Shown: positions 6,784-16,105, counted from the first letter of the stretch. The stretch is 64,000 nt of DNA from Chitinophagaceae bacterium (GCA_024508725.1 JANINS010000003.1:1116001-1180000); one strand, 5' to 3'. Notes: a model not told the origin generated them from the sequence alone. Numbers and translations are program-made.

Positions 6784-9783
6784 ATGAAGAAGTTATTACA
6801 TGCACTGCTTTTCATTTCTTTAGCATTACCTGCAAAATTATCAGCCCAAACTCCGGGTACTCCATGTGATAGTATCGCTAATAAGGCTTACGAAATCATG
6901 AAGGAGAGAAACTATTCGAAAAGCATCCCGGTTTTCGAGTCTTTGCTAAAAATATGTAGTAGAGATACAGGTATGAGTGATTTTGATTACTATTCTGCCC
7001 TGGCATACCTTTCTTATGCATACTATGAGAATGGCCAGGAAGATTCATGCATTGCTAAAGGTGAACCTGCAGTACGGTATTTTAAAAGAATAAATTATTC
7101 GCAGGAAGGCACTTATTTGCCGTTGCTTACAAGACTTGCTTACAGTTACGTTCACAGGGCATGGTATCCTGAAGCTATTTCAAAATTTGAGGATGCAATA
7201 CTAATCATACGGAAATTTAAAACTGAGGCAAGTGAAGAGTATCTTATTGCTTCAATGGAACTTGCTTCCTGTTATTCTGCTTTGAATAATTTTAAAATGT
7301 CCTCTTCTATTCATCGGCATCTGAAAGACATTATTTTAAAAACATCCGGCAAAAAGTCTGCAGCTTATATTTCGCTTATCACAAATATGGGAAATGATTT
7401 TGCCTACCAGGATATGTATGATTCTGCCTTAATTTATCATAGTGAATCATTGCAATTGCGTGGAGAACTTTTCGGCAAGAACCATAGTGAATACGCAAAA
7501 GGATTAGGTAATGTTGGAGCTGTGTATAAAGAATTAAACAGGACTTCCGATGCCTTATTGTTGTTGGAACAGGCACGATCGATTTATATTAATGTGAAAG
7601 CTGATAGAACTGCAGATTATGCCGGAACAATGTACCAGTTAGGGCAGCTTTATCTTGAGCTGGAGAACTTATCTAAAGCAGAATCTTTCCTGGCCGAGGC
7701 TTTGAACATCAGCATTGATAACATGGGTTATTATCATCCACAAATTGCAATGATCTATTCAAGTATTGGATCACTATTCAGCGATTTGGGTAAATACCAG
7801 GATGCCGTTAAGTTTTACCTGAGATCAAAAAACATCCTGGAATACACTACTGGTGATAGCACTTCCAGCTATGCAACAGTTATCAACAACCTGGGACTTG
7901 CTTACGGTGATATTCCGAAATATGATAGTGCTGTTTTCTTCCTGAAAAAATCATTGGCTTTGAAGGAGGTTCTATTTGGTAAATCAGCTTATTCTACTTT
8001 TTATACGCTGAATAATCTCGGATCAGTTTCGTTTGATATGGGTAATTACAAAGAGGCATTGAGTTATTATAATCAAAGCAAAAAAATTGTTTCTGATAAC
8101 TATGGAAACGATCATTATAATCTCGCAGGTATTAATGGAAATATTGCACTGGCACTACATGCGACAGGTGATATAAAAAATGCTGATGATCTGTTGCAGG
8201 AAACATTTGATATCAGAAAAAAATATGTACTACGGTTTACAGAAGGACTGTCAGAAACGGAACGTTATAGCTATTCTACATCGCTGAAAGCTGATACCTA
8301 CATGGGTATGAATTTCAGGAGAAACACAGTATTAAATAACGATTGGCTGTACAATAGCTCAATTTTTTATAAAGGCATGTTACTCGAAGGATCAAGAGGA
8401 TTGACCTCAGCATTCAATAAATTCTCTGATCCGGTATTGAAGAATAAGTCACAAGAATATCTGGCTTTAAAAGCCTTTATCGGTAAAGAGTTCTTAAAAC
8501 AGGCAAATGAACGTGCTAAAAACTTACCTCAATTATTTAACCGGGCAGAAGTTCTTGAAAGAGAGTTGATGGATGCCTCTGCTGCATACAGAAACTGGAA
8601 ACAAATATTATCGACAGACTGGAAGCAGGTGCAAAGTAAATTACAGCCAGGGGATGCTGCTATAGAATTTGTCACCTACTATCCCTATGATCGTAAGGAT
8701 AAAAATGTTTATTACGCAGCATTGGTAGTTACCAAAGAAAGCACCACTCCTGAGGTGATTCAATTATTTACTGAAGATGCGTTGAAAAAACTTCTTTCAG
8801 CAAAAGGTGATGAAGCCATTGTAAAAAAATTGTACAGAAGTTCCGTCAAAGGAGCAACAGCAGCACCAACAGCATCTGATTCTCTATATCACATCATCTG
8901 GAAACCATTATTGCCTGCGATAAAAAACAGCAAACGATTGTTTTTTTCTGCCGATGGTGTATTGAATAAGCTCAATCTTGCAGCGATCATCACACCTGAT
9001 GGTAAAAGACTGGTGGAAGATTATGAATTTATTCAATTGGCAAGTACACGTGCAGTAAGCGACAAGACTGTTACTCCATCTTTTTCGGATATGCAATTGT
9101 GGGGAGGAATCAATTATGATCTCATTAGTTCAACCAGCGAAAAAGTATTTAGTTATTTGCCCGGAACACTTTCAGAGGTGAAAGATATCAGCAGCTATGC
9201 ATCTAACACATCAAAAAAGATCAACCTGAAATTAGCCGGTGATGCAAATGAAACTGCATTCAAACAACTCAATGGTAAATCACCTGAAGTATTGCATATT
9301 GCCACACATGGGTTTTTCTTCCCCGATCCTGCCGGTGCAAAGAAACCAGGTAATAAATTCGAATCTTCTTTTGATCCTTTATTGCGAAGTGGATTAGCTC
9401 TTGCCGGAGCCAATGATAACTGGAACAGTGATGTAGTTTCTCCAGATAAAGAAGATGGGATTCTTACGGCTTACGAAATTTCAACGATGGACCTTTCTAA
9501 TACAAAACTCGTGGTGCTCAGTGCTTGTGAAACCGGTTTGGGTGCAGTGCAATCCGGTGAAGGTGTTTACGGTTTGCAAAGAGCTTTTAAGCTTGCAGGT
9601 GTTGATCAACTGATCATGAGTTTATGGCAGGTGCCTGATCTTGAAACGAAAGAGTTTATGCAAACTTTTTATACGAATTGTTTCAATGGAATGCCGGTTA
9701 GAAAAGCTTTCAGGGAAACACAACTGGCAATGAACAAAAAATATCAACCCTACCAATGGGCTGCATTCGTATTGATAGAATAA
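6784..9783 (+). CDS. secreted TPR-repeat protein with C-terminal CHAT peptidase domain
   Basis: 999 residues. The N-terminus is a signal peptide (MKKLLHALLFISLALPAKLSA), so the protein is exported. Residues from about 40 to 480 form a long run of tetratricopeptide repeats (YSALAYLSYAYYENG, YAKGLGNVGAVYKELN, YATVINNLGLAYGDI, YSTFYTLNNLGSVSFDMG). From about 690 on there is a CHAT domain of the caspase/separase clan: His842 in VLHIATHGFF and Cys915 in VVLSACETGLGA form the dyad. Such TPR-CHAT proteins are frequent in Bacteroidota and some act as proteases in signalling or defence; the substrate here is unknown. It is transcribed alone, divergently from mnmH, with a terminator just after it. Confidence 0.9.
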   Translation: MKKLLHALLFISLALPAKLSAQTPGTPCDSIANKAYEIMKERNYSKSIPVFESLLKICSRDTGMSDFDYYSALAYLSYAYYENGQEDSCIAKGEPAVRYFKRINYSQEGTYLPLLTRLAYSYVHRAWYPEAISKFEDAILIIRKFKTEASEEYLIASMELASCYSALNNFKMSSSIHRHLKDIILKTSGKKSAAYISLITNMGNDFAYQDMYDSALIYHSESLQLRGELFGKNHSEYAKGLGNVGAVYKELNRTSDALLLLEQARSIYINVKADRTADYAGTMYQLGQLYLELENLSKAESFLAEALNISIDNMGYYHPQIAMIYSSIGSLFSDLGKYQDAVKFYLRSKNILEYTTGDSTSSYATVINNLGLAYGDIPKYDSAVFFLKKSLALKEVLFGKSAYSTFYTLNNLGSVSFDMGNYKEALSYYNQSKKIVSDNYGNDHYNLAGINGNIALALHATGDIKNADDLLQETFDIRKKYVLRFTEGLSETERYSYSTSLKADTYMGMNFRRNTVLNNDWLYNSSIFYKGMLLEGSRGLTSAFNKFSDPVLKNKSQEYLALKAFIGKEFLKQANERAKNLPQLFNRAEVLERELMDASAAYRNWKQILSTDWKQVQSKLQPGDAAIEFVTYYPYDRKDKNVYYAALVVTKESTTPEVIQLFTEDALKKLLSAKGDEAIVKKLYRSSVKGATAAPTASDSLYHIIWKPLLPAIKNSKRLFFSADGVLNKLNLAAIITPDGKRLVEDYEFIQLASTRAVSDKTVTPSFSDMQLWGGINYDLISSTSEKVFSYLPGTLSEVKDISSYASNTSKKINLKLAGDANETAFKQLNGKSPEVLHIATHGFFFPDPAGAKKPGNKFESSFDPLLRSGLALAGANDNWNSDVVSPDKEDGILTAYEISTMDLSNTKLVVLSACETGLGAVQSGEGVYGLQRAFKLAGVDQLIMSLWQVPDLETKEFMQTFYTNCFNGMPVRKAFRETQLAMNKKYQPYQWAAFVLIE

Positions 9784-9815
9784 AAAAGAACTCCTCAATT
9801 TCGAGGAGTTCTTTA
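9782..9815. terminator. bidirectional terminator between the CHAT gene and a lipoprotein gene
   Basis: Stem AGAACTCCTC (9787-9796) with GAGGAGTTCT (9803-9812). T runs follow on both strands, six T on the minus strand. Confidence 0.85.
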
Positions 9816-9840
9816 GTGTTATTCATAGAACAATTATGTA

Positions 9841-10353
9841 TTATCCTTTAGGTTTGGTTTTTACCTTACCGTCTTCATCCATCTTTGTTTTAGAATCGCC
9901 GTCTTTTACTTTCCAGCTACCATCATCATCTACTTTCACTTTAGAATCACCATTCTTTACTTTCAGCTCGTTGTCTGTTTCAGCATCGTTCCACCATGTA
10001 TTCCAGTTATCAGTGTTGTAATACAAAGTATCTCTTCCACGAAGTGTGTAATACCTGCTGTCTGTACCTGTATACAACCAAACCGTATCGTATTCTACTG
10101 TTGCAGAAGCTGAACCTGAACCAGTTGTTCCTGTAGCTGAAGCTGAGCCTCCTCTTTTACGCAAAACATATCTTTTGCCGTCTGCAGATGTTTGGACACT
10201 TGCGTCTGCACTTGCAGAAGTTCCATTATCTACAGATGTTCCTGTTGAAGCTGCAGATGAATCTGCGTTTGTTGATTCATCGTTAGAGCTGTTACATGCT
10301 ACAGCAAGTGCAATAGCACCTATGCCTAAAAATGATAAGATCTTAGATTTCAT
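9841..10353 (-). CDS. predicted lipoprotein with repetitive charged tail
   Basis: 170 residues. The start at 10353 gives a lipoprotein signal MKSKILSFLGIGAIALAVAC followed by a Ser/Asp/Asn/Thr-rich tether (residues 18-65), typical of surface lipoproteins. A small central part has YDTVWLYTGTDSRYYTLRGRDTLYYN. The C-terminus is a repeated Lys/Asp motif (NGDSKVKVDDDG, DGDSKTKMDEDG), possibly a cation-binding or simply flexible segment. The upstream extension to 10377 would put eight polar residues before the signal and is rejected. I know no family; function unknown. Confidence 0.75.
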   Translation of the reverse strand: MKSKILSFLGIGAIALAVACNSSNDESTNADSSAASTGTSVDNGTSASADASVQTSADGKRYVLRKRGGSASATGTTGSGSASATVEYDTVWLYTGTDSRYYTLRGRDTLYYNTDNWNTWWNDAETDNELKVKNGDSKVKVDDDGSWKVKDGDSKTKMDEDGKVKTKPKG

Positions 10354-10473
10354 GTTCAGTTTTTTTGTTTCAGCCATATTTTACAAAAACCGAACCTGTA
10401 GCTTATCTACAGCTGCTATCAATGCTTTAGATACATGATTTAATCTTGTTTGAGGAGTAGAATCAACAAAAAA

Positions 10474-10491
10474 GGCGAGATCACTCTCGCC
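10474..10491 (-). terminator. intrinsic terminator of the 10513-11031 gene
   Basis: GGCGAG/CTCGCC stem with a six-base loop, followed on the minus strand by six T. Confidence 0.85.
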
Positions 10492-10512
10492 TTCTAAAAA
10501 GTTTATTGCCGG

Positions 10513-11031
10513 TTAATATTCATCGGCTACCAAACCGGTTCTTGCATGTCCCTTCATAAGATAATCTATAGAAGGATCTGATTTGAATGCATATTTTATA
10601 TAGATGCTATCTACTACAGCCCCGCTCTTTGATCTTCCTGCATCTTTCAATATTTTTCCTTCTTTGAGGATAACAGAGTCAGCAGGATTGTTCCAGTTTT
10701 TATATTGACCGGCACCAAAAGTTCTGCTGGCAACATCAATTTTTACATGTGCTCTCAAAGTTGGCGAGAACTGGTTATGATCATCGAGGGTAATGGTATC
10801 AGTCAACAATCTGCCCTGCTGGTTACCGAAAGTATCTACTACCGAAACCAACGTAAGGGCTCTTGTTGAAAACAAAGAATAATTACCGGTTCCGGTTGGT
10901 CCCTGCACTTTTACAAACCATTCTTTTGCTAATGTGGTGGTTGAGGGTTTATCTGCAAGCCCTTCATCTTTTGAACACGATACGATCACAACAGATGCGG
11001 CAGCTAAAAACAATAGGAGAAAACGCTTCAT
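10513..11031 (-). CDS. predicted lipoprotein of unknown function
   Basis: 172 residues from the ATG at 11031, which gives the signal MKRFLLLFLAAASVVIVSC (lipobox VVSC-like, IVSC) followed by SKDEGLADKP. The longer frame to 11100 runs through the rho terminator and is rejected. The body has alternating hydrophobic strands (GNYSLFSTRALTLVSVVD, ADSVILKEGKILKD, VDSIYIKYAFKSDPS), consistent with a small exported beta domain. No family recognised. It lies just downstream of rho on the same strand but has the rho terminator in front of it, so it is probably transcribed separately. Confidence 0.75.
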   Translation of the reverse strand: MKRFLLLFLAAASVVIVSCSKDEGLADKPSTTTLAKEWFVKVQGPTGTGNYSLFSTRALTLVSVVDTFGNQQGRLLTDTITLDDHNQFSPTLRAHVKIDVASRTFGAGQYKNWNNPADSVILKEGKILKDAGRSKSGAVVDSIYIKYAFKSDPSIDYLMKGHARTGLVADEY

Positions 11032-11064
11032 TTGCTCAGTTTCAATTTCTAAGAGGTGTAAAGA

Positions 11065-11097
11065 AAGAAAAAAGCTGTCTCGTTTAAGAAACAGCTT
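11065..11097 (-). terminator. intrinsic terminator of rho
   Basis: Stem AAGCTGT (11072-11078) with ACAGCTT (11091-11097), then six T on the minus strand. It lies 23 bases after the rho stop codon. Confidence 0.8.
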
Positions 11098-11119
11098 CAA
11101 AGTTTTTGTGTTAAAGTTT

Positions 11120-12772
11120 TTAACGGTTCATGCTCGACAGGAACTCTTCATTGTCTTTCGTTCCTCTCATCCGCTTCAGCAATTCACTCATCGCTTCTTC
11201 GGTATTCATGTCGTTGATGTATAAACGAAGGATGTTCATTCTTTGCAATACATCAGGCGACAATAACAGGTCATCACGACGTGTAGAGGAAGAAACCAGG
11301 TCGATCGCAGGATAAATTCTCCTGTTTGCGAGTCTTCTGTCCAGTTGTAATTCCATGTTACCGGTACCCTTGAACTCTTCAAAGATCACCTCGTCCATTT
11401 TAGAACCGGTCTCGATCAATGCTGTTGCAAGAATGGTTAATGATCCACCATGTTCGATCTTCCTGGCAGCACCAAAGAATTGTTTTGGTTTTTGCATCGC
11501 ATTCGCTTCCACACCACCAGATAATACTTTACCAGAAGATGGTGCAACAGTATTGTGCGCTCTTGCCAAACGGGTGATAGAATCCAATAAGATCACCACA
11601 TCATGACCACACTCTACCAGTCTTTTTGCTTTCTGCAAAGCGATGGTTGACACCTTCACGTGTTTCTCTGCAGGTTCATCGAACGTAGAAGCAATTACTT
11701 CTGCTTTTACGCTTCTTTCCATGTCTGTCACCTCTTCCGGTCTTTCATCAACCAACACCACCATGAGGTAACATTCAGGATGATTCTCAGCGATCGCATT
11801 TGCCACTGCTTTCAGCAACATGGTCTTACCCACTTTAGGCTGGGCAACGATCAAACCCCTTTGTCCCTTACCAATTGGTGTAAACAGGTCCATGATCCTT
11901 GTTGCATAATCATTCGGAGAAGTAAAGAGATTCAGCTTTTCGAAAGGGAACAATGGAGTAAGATAATCGAAAGGAACACGGTCTCTTACTTCGTCTGGTC
12001 TTTTACCATTGATGGTATCCACCTTCAGCAAAGCGAAATATTTTTCGCCTTCTTTCGGAGGACGAACCGCACCGTAAACAGTGTCACCTGTTTTCAGCCC
12101 GAATAATTTTATCTGTGAAGGAGAAACATATACATCATCCGGAGACGAGAGATAGTTGTAATCAGAAGAGCGGAGGAAACCATAGCCATCAGGCATCATT
12201 TCCAACACACCTTCACCCATGATCACACCATCGAATTCAATATTGAAAGCTGGCTCTTTCTTAGGTTGTTGTTGCTGACGTGGTTGTTCCTGTGGTTGTA
12301 TCTTCTGGAAGAACGCTTCCACATTTACATTAGGCATTCCTTCTGGTGCAGTTGCAGGCTTTGCAGTTTCTGAAGCACCTTCTTCTGTTTCTGCAGCCGC
12401 AGCTTCTTCATCAGTTTTTGGTGCTACTTCCGAAGCTTTGGTGAGCTTTGGCTTTTTACCCGCAGCCACTTTCTTTGGTTCTGCTTTCTCTGCTTTAGGT
12501 TTTGCTGCCGGTTTTGCAGGCTCTTCGTCACCACCCATTACTTCGGCTTCTTCGGTAACGTTGGCTGTAGATGCCTTAACTGTTTTCTTACCTTTTGCAG
12601 CAGTTTTTTTCTTAGGCTCGGCTTTACCGCTTTCGGTTACAGCCTGGCTATCGAGGATCTTGTAAATAAGGTCTTGCTTGTTCAGCTTCTTAGCGTTTGG
12701 AATGTTGAGTTGCTCTGCCACATCATGTAACTCTGGCAGCAGCATGTCGTTCAATTGCAAAATGTCGTACAT
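11120..12772 (-). CDS. rho: transcription termination factor Rho with disordered insert
   Basis: Hexameric RNA-dependent ATPase that ends transcription. Residues 1-45 are the Rho N-terminal helix bundle ([14 protein letters not shown] ... [11 protein letters not shown]). Residues about 46-178 are a low-complexity Lys/Ala/Glu/Pro-rich insert with a Gln-rich end, absent from E. coli Rho. The RNA-binding OSB domain follows ([20 protein letters not shown]), then the ATPase core: P-loop [15 protein letters not shown], Walker [17 protein letters not shown]-loop [14 protein letters not shown]-loop [21 protein letters not shown]. At 550 residues it is about 130 longer than E. coli Rho because of the insert. 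Such inserts are common in Bacteroidota, and the one in Bacteroides thetaiotaomicron has been reported to drive condensate formation. Confidence 0.97.
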   Translation of the reverse strand: MYDILQLNDMLLPELHDVAEQLNIPNAKKLNKQDLIYKILDSQAVTESGKAEPKKKTAAKGKKTVKASTANVTEEAEVMGGDEEPAKPAAKPKAEKAEPKKVAAGKKPKLTKASEVAPKTDEEAAAAETEEGASETAKPATAPEGMPNVNVEAFFQKIQPQEQPRQQQQPKKEPAFNIEFDGVIMGEGVLEMMPDGYGFLRSSDYNYLSSPDDVYVSPSQIKLFGLKTGDTVYGAVRPPKEGEKYFALLKVDTINGKRPDEVRDRVPFDYLTPLFPFEKLNLFTSPNDYATRIMDLFTPIGKGQRGLIVAQPKVGKTMLLKAVANAIAENHPECYLMVVLVDERPEEVTDMERSVKAEVIASTFDEPAEKHVKVSTIALQKAKRLVECGHDVVILLDSITRLARAHNTVAPSSGKVLSGGVEANAMQKPKQFFGAARKIEHGGSLTILATALIETGSKMDEVIFEEFKGTGNMELQLDRRLANRRIYPAIDLVSSSTRRDDLLLSPDVLQRMNILRLYINDMNTEEAMSELLKRMRGTKDNEEFLSSMNR

Positions 12773-13276
12773 AGATGAGATTCTAAAGAGAATTGATTAA
12801 ATGAACTTCCTGTTCGGGAGATTTAAAATGAAATCGGTTGGTTGAAACTTGAAAACCGGTAAGCCTGAAGTGAAACTGAGGATTTCCCCGGTCTGATTCC
12901 AATGCAATGTTAAGGCAGTTTTATTTAAAAAAAGAAATTTTTTGCCCATCGTCTGACGGTCTCCGTCTGACGATGAATGCCTGGTCATCAGTTTTTGAGG
13001 TTGTTTTTGCACCAGCTTCAGCCTTTCATGGAATCTTCGTTGCATCGCACTCTTGTACTGCAGTTCCAATCGCTGCATGTTGAGCGAAGCCAAACCCCGA
13101 TACTTCGGGTCACTCAGTTCAAGGTTCCGTTTTCATTGCAGCAGAACAAGCTACAGGCTTATCTTTGCTGCCCTTTATATGGTCGAAATTCAAACATCAA
13201 GCCGATTTTTGACTTTTGACTTTTGACTTTTCACCCGCCAGAACGATTCGTCGGGCTGGCTTTTGACTTAGTTTTT
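12773..13276. other. rho-asnS intergenic region with several palindromes, no gene
   Basis: About 500 bases without a credible gene between divergent rho and asnS. It contains a near-perfect palindrome (CATCGTCTGACGG at 12947-12959 facing CCGTCTGACGATG at 12963-12975, one mismatch), a copy of the dispersed CGTTGCATCGCACTCTTGTAC repeat around 13038-13058, a small hairpin CCCGA/TCGGG near 13097-13111, and a tandem TTTTGAC repeat (13205-13231) interrupted by another palindromic element. Promoters for both genes must lie here. Confidence 0.6.
13234..13260. repeat. palindromic element copy 1 (CCCGCC ... GGGCTGGC)
   Basis: 27-base element with arms GCCAG and CTGGC, inserted in a TTTTGAC tandem repeat upstream of asnS: TTTT precedes it and TTTTGACTT follows it. 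Its sequence matches, position by position except for a few bases, the element inside asnS at 13326-13353. Confidence 0.7.
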
Positions 13277-14755
13277 ATGTTTAACCAAAGAGTAAAGATC
13301 AAAACGCTGCTGCAGACAGAGCAATCCCGCCTGAATGACTCAGTCGGGCAGGCAGGACAGGAAGTAACTGTGATGGGTTGGGTAAGAACATTCCGCAACA
13401 ACCAGTTTATTGCACTGAACGATGGCAGCACCAATAATAACCTGCAGGTAGTAGCCGAGCTTGGCTTGCTGGACGATGAAACGTTGAAGCGTATCACCAC
13501 AGGAGCGTCATTGAAAGTAAAAGGTGAGGTAGTGGCTTCTTTGGGTAAAGGCCAGAAGATAGAACTGAAGGCAAAATCGATTGAAGTATTGGGCGATTCT
13601 GATGCTGAAAAATATCCTTTGCAGCCAAAGAAACACAGCCTGGAATTCCTGAGAGAAAAAGCTCATTTACGTTTTCGTACCAACACTTTTGGTGCGGTAT
13701 TTCGTGTTAGACATTCACTTGCGTTTGCGGTACATAAGTTCTTCAATGAAAAAGGTTTTGTTTACCTGCATACACCTATCATCACCGCTTCTGATGCAGA
13801 AGGTGCAGGTGAGATGTTTCGTGTAACTACTTTACCGATCGATGGAACAGCGCCAAAGAATGATGACGGCAGCATCAACTTCAAGGAAGACTTTTTTGGT
13901 AAGAGCACGAACTTAACGGTGAGTGGTCAGCTGGAAGGTGAGCTGGGTGCGATGGCATTTAGCGAGATCTATACTTTCGGACCAACCTTCAGGGCTGAGA
14001 ACTCGAACACTACCCGTCACCTTGCAGAGTTCTGGATGATAGAGCCTGAGATGGCTTTCCACGACCTGGAAGACAATATGAACCTTGCTGAAGAGTTCAT
14101 TCAATACATCATTCGCTACGCTTTAGAAAATAACAGGGAAGACATAGAGTTTCTTTCCCAGCGTTTAGCAGAAGAAGAGAAGAGTTTACCACAGGATAAG
14201 CGAAGCGAATTTGGATTATTAGAGAAGCTGGAGTTTGTACTGAATAACAAATTCGAAAGGATCACTTACACTGAAGCGATAGATATTTTGCTGCAAAGCC
14301 CGGCGTATAAAAAGAAGAAGTTCCAGTACGAAGTGAAGTGGGGCATCGACATGCAGAGTGAGCATGAGCGTTACCTGGTAGAAAAGCATTTTAAAAAGCC
14401 GGTGATCGTTACCAATTATCCTGCAGCTATCAAAGCTTTCTACATGAGGTTGGATGATGGTTGCGAGCCGGGAAAAGAAACCGTTGCCGCCATGGATATT
14501 TTAGCACCGGGTATTGGAGAGATCGTAGGTGGTTCGCAGAGAGAAGAGAGACTGGAGAAGCTGGAACAGCGAATGAAAGACATGCACATTCCGGTTGAAG
14601 AAATGAGCTGGTACCTGGATACAAGGCGTTTTGGTTCAGTACCTCATGCCGGTTTTGGTTTAGGTTTCGAGAGAATGGTTCAGTTTGTTACAGGCATGAC
14701 GAATATCCGTGATGTGATCGCATTTGCGAGAACGCCGAAGAACTGCGAATTCTAA
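13277..14755 (+). CDS. asnS: asparaginyl-tRNA synthetase
   Basis: Class IIb synthetase charging tRNA-Asn in the cytoplasm. Start at 13277 ([12 protein letters not shown]) is chosen because the upstream extension runs through repeats. The N-terminal OB-fold anticodon domain shows [22 protein letters not shown]. The catalytic domain carries motif 1 ([27 protein letters not shown]), motif 2 ([25 protein letters not shown]) and motif 3 ([12 protein letters not shown]). [13 protein letters not shown] is typical of AsnRS rather than AspRS. At 492 residues it is slightly long: residues 17-26 ([10 protein letters not shown]) come from a palindromic element inserted in frame just before the OB fold. 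Confidence 0.96.
   Translation: MFNQRVKIKTLLQTEQSRLNDSVGQAGQEVTVMGWVRTFRNNQFIALNDGSTNNNLQVVAELGLLDDETLKRITTGASLKVKGEVVASLGKGQKIELKAKSIEVLGDSDAEKYPLQPKKHSLEFLREKAHLRFRTNTFGAVFRVRHSLAFAVHKFFNEKGFVYLHTPIITASDAEGAGEMFRVTTLPIDGTAPKNDDGSINFKEDFFGKSTNLTVSGQLEGELGAMAFSEIYTFGPTFRAENSNTTRHLAEFWMIEPEMAFHDLEDNMNLAEEFIQYIIRYALENNREDIEFLSQRLAEEEKSLPQDKRSEFGLLEKLEFVLNNKFERITYTEAIDILLQSPAYKKKKFQYEVKWGIDMQSEHERYLVEKHFKKPVIVTNYPAAIKAFYMRLDDGCEPGKETVAAMDILAPGIGEIVGGSQREERLEKLEQRMKDMHIPVEEMSWYLDTRRFGSVPHAGFGLGFERMVQFVTGMTNIRDVIAFARTPKNCEF
13326..13353. repeat. palindromic element copy 2, in frame inside asnS
   Basis: 28-base element with arms GCCTG and CAGGC; starts CCCGCCTGAATGA and ends TCGGGCAGGC. It is the twin of the element at 13234-13260 and supplies about ten codons near the AsnRS N-terminus without breaking the frame. 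Confidence 0.7.
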
Positions 14756-14873
14756 AAACACGAATGAGGCGGATTACACGAATTACACGAATTGGTTCTG
14801 TTGCTGTATCGAAGAGAATTTGGTAATTCGTGAAATTAGTGGCTAAAAAAATTCGTGTTGTGGCTTTACCCAT

Positions 14874-14881
14874 TATATTTG
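14874..14881 (+). promoter_or_regulatory. -7 element TATATTTG of the tRNA-Phe gene
   Basis: TATATTTG matches TAnnTTTG about 60 bases upstream of the tRNA. No TTG is found at the ideal spacing, so the -33 part is weak. The sequence just upstream (14757-14860) is an inverted phrase-like repeat with ACACGAAT/ATTCGTGT. Confidence 0.5.
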
Positions 14882-14939
14882 CAGCCCGATAATCGTTCAG
14901 TGTTCGAGATTTCTTGTTCTACTGTTCGATATCCAAGGA

Positions 14940-15012
14940 GGTGCGGTAGCTCAGTTGGTAGAGCAAAGGACTGAAAATCCTTGTGTCGCCGGTTCGATCC
15001 CGGCCCACACCA
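14940..15012 (+). tRNA. tRNA-Phe (GAA)
   Basis: Cloverleaf: D arm GCTC/GAGC, anticodon loop with GAA between AGGAC-like and TCCTT-like strands, T arm GCCGG TTCGATC CCGGC, discriminator A, CCA not encoded. The acceptor stem GGTGCGG pairs with CCACACC except C5 against A68 (bases 14944 and 15007), a mismatch that a G at 15007 would repair. The gene marks the left edge of the accessory region and may be an integration site. Confidence 0.9.
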
Positions 15013-15021
15013 CAAGCTTTA

Positions 15022-15057
15022 AAGTCTCACTGGAAACAGTGGGGCTTTTGTTTTTTA
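15022..15057 (+). terminator. intrinsic terminator of tRNA-Phe
   Basis: AAGTCTCACTG pairs with CAGTGGGGCTT (several G-U pairs) over a GAAA tetraloop, followed by TTTTGTTTTTT. Confidence 0.8.
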
Positions 15058-15405
15058 TGCTATGCCCTGTTTACGCTTTAACTACGGCTAATGGTGGAGG
15101 ATAGTACGGCTAACAGTGCCGGGATGATCCGGCAATCTCTGCCTGATCTGCGGGCGACCTGGGAAGGGTGATGCCGTAATAGCCGAAAGTGTAAAGCTTT
15201 TCCAGTACAAAACAAGCTGTTTGCCTATTCTTTGCTTCGGGTTTTGTTTGGGTCTGGTTCGGTCATCCTTCGATTGTATAGCGAAGCAGGGTAAAGCCAG
15301 AACCTATCCAGATACGAAGCAAACCCTAACGTTGGTGTTTAAACAACCCCTGTAACATTCTTACAAAATCCCTATGACTACCTATCTCCGGTTTTAAACA
15401 GGCTT
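15058..15405. other. gene-free stretch after tRNA-Phe
   Basis: About 350 bases without a credible reading frame. It holds short imperfect repeats (GCTTCGGGTTTTGTTTGGG near 15233 with its approximate complement GAAGCAAACCC near 15317; ACGGCTAA twice near 15083 and 15110). No copy of the tRNA-Phe 3' end was found, so no attachment site can be claimed. Confidence 0.4.
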
Positions 15406-15840
15406 TTATGATATTGCCGGTGAAGGGAAAGCGGTTACTATTTTACCGCTGTTATCTGTAATAACGGTGATACAGCTTGCAGGGTTACCATTGTTATCAA
15501 AGCCTATCACCTTACCGGTATCCCATACACGGCGGTAATTGCAACTGCCATTCATGGGTGCAGGTGCTATTGCATAAGCTGAACGGATGTGTTCGAGTAT
15601 CTCCGTTACGGGAATATGGAACTTACCCGTTTGGGGATGGCGGTTGATCTTGTAGTAATGCCTTTCCAGGATATGTGCCAGGGCTGTAGCCGTTAGATAG
15701 TAGTCTCTTTTGAAGAGCTGCTTTTTGTTGCTGACCTGTAACTGCATAAAAGCCTTAGCACAGAGATCATCCACCCACTGCTGGGTATCTGCCAGCAGGA
15801 AGACCAGCCTTATCCATTCGGTTTCGTTGAAGGTGTACAT
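15406..15840 (-). CDS. hypothetical protein with toxin-like C-terminal motif
   Basis: 144 residues, helical in the first two thirds (YTFNETEWIRLVFLLADTQQWVDDL, KRDYYLTATALAHILERHYYK). The C-terminus, IGFDNNGNPASCITVITDNS then GKIVTAFPSPAIS, resembles the final strands of BECR-fold RNase toxins (colicin/EndoU type), which often end in a GxIxTAFP-like strand. That resemblance is by eye and weak. It starts 10 bases after the stop of an 84-residue gene, so the two are probably one operon. It could also be an ordinary helical accessory protein. I assign no function. Confidence 0.6.
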   Translation of the reverse strand: MYTFNETEWIRLVFLLADTQQWVDDLCAKAFMQLQVSNKKQLFKRDYYLTATALAHILERHYYKINRHPQTGKFHIPVTEILEHIRSAYAIAPAPMNGSCNYRRVWDTGKVIGFDNNGNPASCITVITDNSGKIVTAFPSPAIS

Positions 15841-15850
15841 AAGGCTTTGT

Positions 15851-16105
15851 TTAGGGCATGAGCTTTCGCACCAGTTCGATCTCTATCTCTGTTTCCTGGT
15901 ATGCAAGGGTGAGCGATTCGAGCATGCTTTTCTTGTCTACAACATAGTGGGGTGACTGTAGTTTGTTCACAAGGTCTTTAAGTTGTTCGTTGCGGAGCTC
16001 TGCTGCATAGAAGAATTGTTTGAACACGTGGATGAGCTCGGGGCTGTAGAGTTGCTGGTGGGTGATGAGGCTTTGGCCGTTGAAGTTGTGGATGTTGAGT
16101 ATCAT
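15851..16105 (-). CDS. small helical hypothetical protein, upstream partner of the 144-residue protein
   Basis: 84 residues, start at 16105 (MILNIHNFNGQSLITHQQLY). The rest is almost all helix with heptad-like leucines and charges (ELIHVFKQFFYAAELRNEQLKDLVNKL ... SLTLAYQETEIEIELVRKLM is longer and continuous in the protein). The extended frame to 16297 would read through a palindromic repeat and is rejected. A shortened copy of its first 39 codons lies at 16442-16561, so this start region was duplicated. Its size, position and helicity would suit an antitoxin or immunity role for the downstream protein, but this is inference. Confidence 0.65.
   Translation of the reverse strand: MILNIHNFNGQSLITHQQLYSPELIHVFKQFFYAAELRNEQLKDLVNKLQSPHYVVDKKSMLESLTLAYQETEIEIELVRKLMP

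Noticed and set aside
12797-13093. 98-residue minus-strand reading frame
   Set aside because: It runs through two repeats and a palindrome, has no recognisable start context and shows no protein-like pattern.
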